The notes beneath the pieces are model-generated. The model had not been told where the DNA came from and ran no database searches. It worked only from the letters and a program-made list of their open reading frames with translations. This document shows, piece by piece, positions 60,596-64,000 of a stretch of 64,000 nt of DNA. This stretch comes from Chloroflexia bacterium SDU3-3 (GTDB taxonomy: Bacteria; Chloroflexota; Chloroflexia; Chloroflexales; Roseiflexaceae). Positions within the stretch are counted from its first letter, which is position 1. The number at the start of each line of letters is the position of its first letter. Location of the stretch: the NCBI GenBank assembly GCA_009268125.1, contig WBOU01000012.1, forward strand, positions 124,001 to 188,000, in the 5' to 3' direction. The position numbers were made by a program, and so were the translations under genes.

Positions 60596-61093
60596 TCAAG
60601 AAGGTATCGGCGCTGCCTTGGCATCCAGCCGCTTGATCATCTGGATGTTGGTCGGCTCGTAGCCGGCCTTCTCGTAGAGCGCCCGCGCCGCGTGGTTGTG
60701 CCCGAACACATGCAGCCGGATGGCGCTGGCCCCGCGCTCGCGCGCCCAGTCATCCAGCAGTGCGAAGGCCTGCGCGGCGTAGCCCCTGCGCCGGAACGGC
60801 TCGTAGATCTCCACCTCATAGATGAACACCTGTAGCTCGCCGCCGCGCTGCTGGGTGTTTAGCCATAGCACGCCCACCGCCTGCCGCCCCTCGCCTTCCA
60901 CCAGATCGTAGATGAAGTGGTCGGGTGTGGCCACGCCCTGCGGCAGCAGCGTGCGGAACTCCTCCGCCGACTTCTCGTAGGCCTCGTCGGGCGTCCAGCG
61001 CCCGCCGCGGATGTGGTCCTCGGCGTAGGCGCGGATGGCCTGCTCGCAGTAGCGCTGGAACGTCTCTTCGCCCATCGGCTCGAATGTGATCAT
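60596..61093 (-). CDS. GNAT-family N-acetyltransferase
   Basis: The 165-residue protein has the acetyl-CoA binding motif A (VFIYEVEIYEPFRRRGYAAQAF; R-R-R-G-Y-A pattern), motif B (HVFGHNHAARALYEKAGYEP) and a C-terminal strand. GNAT enzymes acetylate amino groups of proteins or small molecules; the acceptor is not evident. Its ATG overlaps the stop of the upstream RpiB-like gene by 4 bp (ATGA), so the two are coupled. Confidence 0.88.
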   Translation of the reverse strand: MITFEPMGEETFQRYCEQAIRAYAEDHIRGGRWTPDEAYEKSAEEFRTLLPQGVATPDHFIYDLVEGEGRQAVGVLWLNTQQRGGELQVFIYEVEIYEPFRRRGYAAQAFALLDDWARERGASAIRLHVFGHNHAARALYEKAGYEPTNIQMIKRLDAKAAPIPS

Positions 61094-61563
61094 GCTCCCC
61101 CCTCAGCTGTTCGTTGGTAGTCCCGCTCGATCTGCCCCACCCGCGCCACCTGCTGCAGGTTCCACGCGTCGTCGCCGGGCGGCGTGGCGAACCACGCGTC
61201 CAGGATCTCGGGCAGCGTGCCCTCGGGCGTGGCGCGCAGGCTCAGCGCCAGCGCGTTGGCGTGGTTCCACACCCGCGCGCCCCTGGCCGTCTCGGCGTCG
61301 TGGCAGAGCGCGGCGCGGATGCCGGGCACTTTGTTGGCCGCGATGCTGCAGCCCGTGCCCGTCCAGCACAGCACGATGGCCTCGTCGACCTCGCCGCTGG
61401 CCACCTGCTCCGCCGCCTGGCGTGTGACCACCGGCCAGTCGGCGTCGGCATCGCCCCTGGCCTGCGGGCCGAAGTAGCGCACCTCGTGGCCGCGCCACGC
61501 CAGCTCATTCAGCAGCGCGTCGATCAGGCCGGTGCGCATGTCGCTGCTCAGCGCGATCTTCAT
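61090..61563 (-). CDS. RpiB/LacA/LacB-family sugar-phosphate isomerase
   Basis: The 157-residue protein resembles RpiB/LacAB: ALSSDMRTGLIDALLNELAW, WTGTGCSIAANKVPGIRAAL, and HDAETARGARVWNHANALAL. Those are the phosphate-binding loop and the ARxxNxAN motif of the family. It would interconvert ribulose- and ribose-phosphate or a related sugar phosphate in the cytoplasm. In the active loop GTGC is found where RpiB often has GSGIG or GTGIG, so substrate may differ. It is the first gene of a coupled pair with the GNAT gene. Confidence 0.85.
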   Translation of the reverse strand: MKIALSSDMRTGLIDALLNELAWRGHEVRYFGPQARGDADADWPVVTRQAAEQVASGEVDEAIVLCWTGTGCSIAANKVPGIRAALCHDAETARGARVWNHANALALSLRATPEGTLPEILDAWFATPPGDDAWNLQQVARVGQIERDYQRTAEGGA

Positions 61564-61632
61564 AGCGGTCGCTCCTCTGCTCGATGCCCCGTCGGGGCTG
61601 CGCGATGGTCTTTCTGGCCTGCTTGATAGGCT

Positions 61633-62178
61633 CTACGGCAGCTCGCCCCGCTCGATCTGGCCGATCAGGTCATCCATCCATGCCAGCGTGGTCTCGATCT
61701 GCATGCTGGCCAGCGCCAGCCCCGCGAAGATATTGCCTGGCATGCCGGGCTGCTGCCGCAGCTGCTCGCCCCGCTGGTGCAGCTGCGGCAGCACCGCGCG
61801 CATGTGCTGGCTGCGATGCTGGATCGCGGCCAGCAGATCCTCGCGGGGCAGCGCGTGCGCGAAGGTGATGGCCACCTGCAGCGGGTCGATCGTGGGCTTG
61901 TACTCCCACCAGTACTCGCGCAGCAGCCGCTGGAACTCGGCGTGGCCTGCCGGGGTGATGGCGTAGGTGGTGCGCGCTGGCCGACGACCCACCTGCCCCG
62001 CCCCGATCACATCGACAAGCCCCTCCTCTTCCATCTTGCCGAGCGCGAAGTAGATCGAGCCGTAGGCGATGTTGGCCCAGTGCTCGGCGTTCCATAGCTC
62101 CAAGGTGCGGCGCACATCGTAGCCGTGCTGTGGCTGCTGGCGCAGGACGCCAAGGATGAGCAGGCGTGTGGCGGTCAT
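61633..62178 (-). CDS. PadR-family transcriptional regulator
   Basis: The 181-residue protein has the PadR winged-helix (about 1-85: LLILGVLRQQPQHGYDVRRT, GSIYFALGKMEEEGLVDVIG, RPARTTYAITPAGHAEF). A C-terminal helical dimerisation region (about 95-175) makes it the Vir/PadR-s2 long type. ATG at 62178 has AAGG upstream. It stands alone and its target is unknown; the open frame runs further upstream but with no regulator-like sequence. Confidence 0.9.
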   Translation of the reverse strand: MTATRLLILGVLRQQPQHGYDVRRTLELWNAEHWANIAYGSIYFALGKMEEEGLVDVIGAGQVGRRPARTTYAITPAGHAEFQRLLREYWWEYKPTIDPLQVAITFAHALPREDLLAAIQHRSQHMRAVLPQLHQRGEQLRQQPGMPGNIFAGLALASMQIETTLAWMDDLIGQIERGELP

Positions 62179-62443
62179 GGCCTTTTTCCTTATGCTCGTG
62201 CTTGGGGGAGCGCACCATGGGGCATGTTGCCCCGCGCTGCGGCTACCCGTTTTCTCGTAGGCCACACGGTGCGCGGTGCGGCGGGCGTCGCCTGCTGCCG
62301 CGCGTGTCTCGCAGGTTGTGGTGGTGCCATCTATTATTGCGGACACATAGGCGGCTGTCAATGTACGGCGGCGCGTCGCTGTGCTACAATCGTCGTTGGG
62401 CATTGCGGTATTGTTGATATGCGCGATGCGTATGCTTGTACGT

Positions 62444-62812
62444 ATGAAAGGTACGTTTGCTGTGGAAGATAAGGTGTCAACGCGCGTGGTGGTCGCGTTC
62501 GCGCTCGTGTGCGTGGCAGTGCCGCTGATCGTGATGATCTGGCAGCCCGTGCTGGGCTTGCTGCTGCTGCCGATGGCTCTGCTGGTTGCGGCGCGTAGCT
62601 GGTATCTGCACCGCCGATGGGTGGATGCCGAGGGGCGCAAGCAGCACAGCCGCGCGCAGGTGAAGGCCAACCAGGCCAATATTATCTACGTGCAGGTGGT
62701 GGATGATCAGGGCAACGATCTGCCTCCTGCGGTGGCCCGCGCCAAGCTGGAGGCGGCGCACATGGAGGCGGGGCCGCGCGACACGGTGCTTCCGGCCCGC
62801 CGCAAGCTCTAG
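62444..62812 (+). CDS. Small two-helix membrane protein of unknown function
   Basis: A 122-residue frame with two adjacent hydrophobic helices (about 12-56: VVVAFALVCVAVPLIVMIWQ and VLGLLLLPMALLVAARSWY). A basic, soluble C-terminal part follows (WVDAEGRKQHSRAQVKANQA, VVDDQGNDLPPAVARAKLEA). The start is uncertain: several upstream in-frame ATGs exist and none has a clear ribosome binding site. A hairpin follows the stop. I do not recognise a family. Confidence 0.6.
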   Translation: MKGTFAVEDKVSTRVVVAFALVCVAVPLIVMIWQPVLGLLLLPMALLVAARSWYLHRRWVDAEGRKQHSRAQVKANQANIIYVQVVDDQGNDLPPAVARAKLEAAHMEAGPRDTVLPARRKL

Positions 62813-62838
62813 CGGCAGCGCCCCGCGCAGCGCGCGGG

Positions 62839-62869
62839 CGGCGGCGGCGACCCCATGGCCGCCGCCGTC
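62839..62869 (+). terminator. Terminator hairpin
   Basis: A 10-bp GC stem (CGGCGGCGGC / GCCGCCGCCG) followed by TCTTCT, 27 bases after the small membrane protein stop and before the convergent glycosyltransferase gene. Confidence 0.65.
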
Positions 62870-62894
62870 TTCTGATGTAGCCTGTGCTACCCTG

Positions 62895-64000
62895 CTACGC
62901 CGCCGCCCCTGCGCTCAGCCGGGCGTAGATGCGCCTGGCCTGCCCGGATGTGAGCGCCGCCAGCGCCGCCGCGCTGTACATCACCAGCCAGGGCATCGCA
63001 GGCAGGTGGTAGCGGCTCTCGCCGTGGAACACCACCGCCACCGCCGAGTAGTACAGCGCGGTGAACACGCCAAACCACAGCAGCGGGTCGCGCCACTGCC
63101 CATGCCGTACCGCCGACACAAGCGCCATCCCCGCCAGCAGCAAGATGAGCACGTAGAAGCACGCCGCCGCCAGCTTTAGTCCCAGCAGCGCATAGCGCAG
63201 CGTGCTGGTGGGGTAGCTCTCGCGGCTGAAGCCGAGCTGGGCGAAGTCGAGGTTCTGCTCGTTGAGCCGTATGCCATCCACATCGCCCTTCCACAGATAC
63301 CACGCCTGCGAGAGCATCCGCCCGGCGGTCGCGATCGGCTGGGTTTTGATCGCGTCGATAGCCTGGTCGCGCAGCCAGCGGTCGGCCTCGTACTCGTTGG
63401 TGTTCATCATTCTGCCGTAGGTGTCCATGATCTCGCGTGGGACCGCCATCCCATCCAGCTCGCCGCGTGTGACGACCGGGCTGGTGCTGAGGAAGAGCGT
63501 TAGACCGCTGTTGCCGGAGACGAGCTGCACGTGGCCGGTGATGCGATAGTTGCGCACGATCCATGGCACCATTATGAGCGCGATGGTGAGCGCCAGGATG
63601 CCAAGCGAGCGCGCCAGGATGCGTAGCGGCGGGCGCGGCGCGGGCCGTGCCATGTGCTCGAAGACCAGCAGGGCCAGCGGGATGAACAGAAACTGCGGCT
63701 TGACCATGGTGGTGACGCCGCACATGACCCCGGCCAGCGCCAGCTTCCACGGCGAGCCGCCCTGCGCGAGCATGAGGTAGCAGCTAGCCAGCGAGCAGCA
63801 CAGGAACAGGCTCTCGGACATCACCTCGGCGCTGTAGGCGATCTGGTTGGCGTAGCACGCCATCAGCAGCACGGTGAGCAGGCCCACATACCGCGACCGG
63901 AAGATTTGCACGGCGATGCGATAGCTAAACCACATGCTCATAGCGGCGAGCGCGATGTTTATCAGCTTGGCAGCGAGCACCGATGGGCCGGTGGCCATGA
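62895..64000 (-). CDS. GT39/ArnT-like integral-membrane glycosyltransferase, C-terminal part (cut by window edge)
   Basis: The last ~368 residues of a polytopic membrane protein are present; the gene continues beyond 64000. Visible features are multiple helices, NQIAYSAEVMSESLFLCCSL, MCGVTTMVKPQFLFIPLALL, MVPWIVRNYRITGHVQLVSG and LFLSTSP. A PWxxRNYxxxG motif of this type is characteristic of dolichyl-phosphate-mannose/ArnT-like (GT39/PMT_2) membrane transferases. These use polyprenyl-phosphate sugars to glycosylate lipids or proteins outside the membrane. The catalytic acidic loop lies in the missing N-terminal part. An ATG at 63998 is probably internal. Confidence 0.75.
   Translation of the reverse strand, partial: MATGPSVLAAKLINIALAAMSMWFSYRIAVQIFRSRYVGLLTVLLMACYANQIAYSAEVMSESLFLCCSLASCYLMLAQGGSPWKLALAGVMCGVTTMVKPQFLFIPLALLVFEHMARPAPRPPLRILARSLGILALTIALIMVPWIVRNYRITGHVQLVSGNSGLTLFLSTSPVVTRGELDGMAVPREIMDTYGRMMNTNEYEADRWLRDQAIDAIKTQPIATAGRMLSQAWYLWKGDVDGIRLNEQNLDFAQLGFSRESYPTSTLRYALLGLKLAAACFYVLILLLAGMALVSAVRHGQWRDPLLWFGVFTALYYSAVAVVFHGESRYHLPAMPWLVMYSAAALAALTSGQARRIYARLSAGAAA

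Overview
The window is high-GC bacterial DNA with about 46 protein genes. It most resembles a filamentous or gliding member of the Chloroflexota (class Chloroflexia). The reasons are GC-rich coding with strong G/C third-position bias, fused LivH-LivM permeases, secreted proteins carrying a YLPL/LPLV-type motif, DegS/DegU-like kinase-regulator pairs, and intergenic regions packed with hairpin repeats. This placement is an inference; no rRNA or tRNA gene was seen.

Layout. 1-3.6 kb: the start of a membrane pyrophosphatase gene, then a minus-strand operon of enoyl-CoA hydratase, sfsA and an UMF1-type MFS transporter. 3.6-4.9 kb: a dense repeat region. 4.9-11.0 kb: a serine-glycine repeat protein, an SPFH protein, a sensor kinase, a short peptide gene with its own promoter and terminator, and ftsH. 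11.3-15.3 kb: an orphan LivHM fusion permease and two secreted or membrane YtkA/FixH-like proteins. 15.6-18.6 kb: a large secreted subtilase. 19.4-25.4 kb: housekeeping genes (plsC-like, metF, aspartokinase, serA) and two small proteins. 25.7-27.9 kb: a convergent pair made of a lytic polysaccharide monooxygenase and a bacterial expansin. 28.3-31.2 kb: a Clp-type AAA+ unfoldase fused to a release-factor-2-like module that has lost its GGQ and SPF motifs; this is the most unusual gene here. 31.6-35.9 kb: a Ca2+/H+ antiporter, a LysR regulator and a two-component system.

36.0-42.7 kb: a SAM-I riboswitch with consensus promoter and terminator precedes a LivJ-like binding protein, a UROD/MetE-fold methyltransferase, a LivHM fusion permease, LivG and LivF. 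This looks like a methionine-related uptake and methyl-transfer operon. A VOC protein follows. 43.9-47.7 kb: an mglBAC sugar transporter with a consensus promoter. 47.8-49.3 kb: an AT-rich island with two unknown genes and a 134-bp MITE with perfect 17-bp inverted ends and a 10-bp target duplication. 49.4-53.3 kb: a hydrolase and a second two-component system. 53.5-60.3 kb: a BMP-type (nucleoside/purine) ABC transporter followed by a PuuD-type urate hydroxylase, suggesting purine scavenging. 60.6-64 kb: a GNAT acetyltransferase, an RpiB-like isomerase, a PadR regulator, a small membrane protein and the 3' part of a GT39-like membrane glycosyltransferase.

The intergenic space is unusual in itself. 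It holds at least four repeat families (GTAGGGGCGG hairpins, a ~180-bp multi-hairpin element, a ~60-bp GGTCGG palindrome element and ACCACCAAGACACCAAGG modules). Two different 21-bp tandem arrays lie inside two ABC-transporter loci, each immediately or shortly before an ATPase gene.
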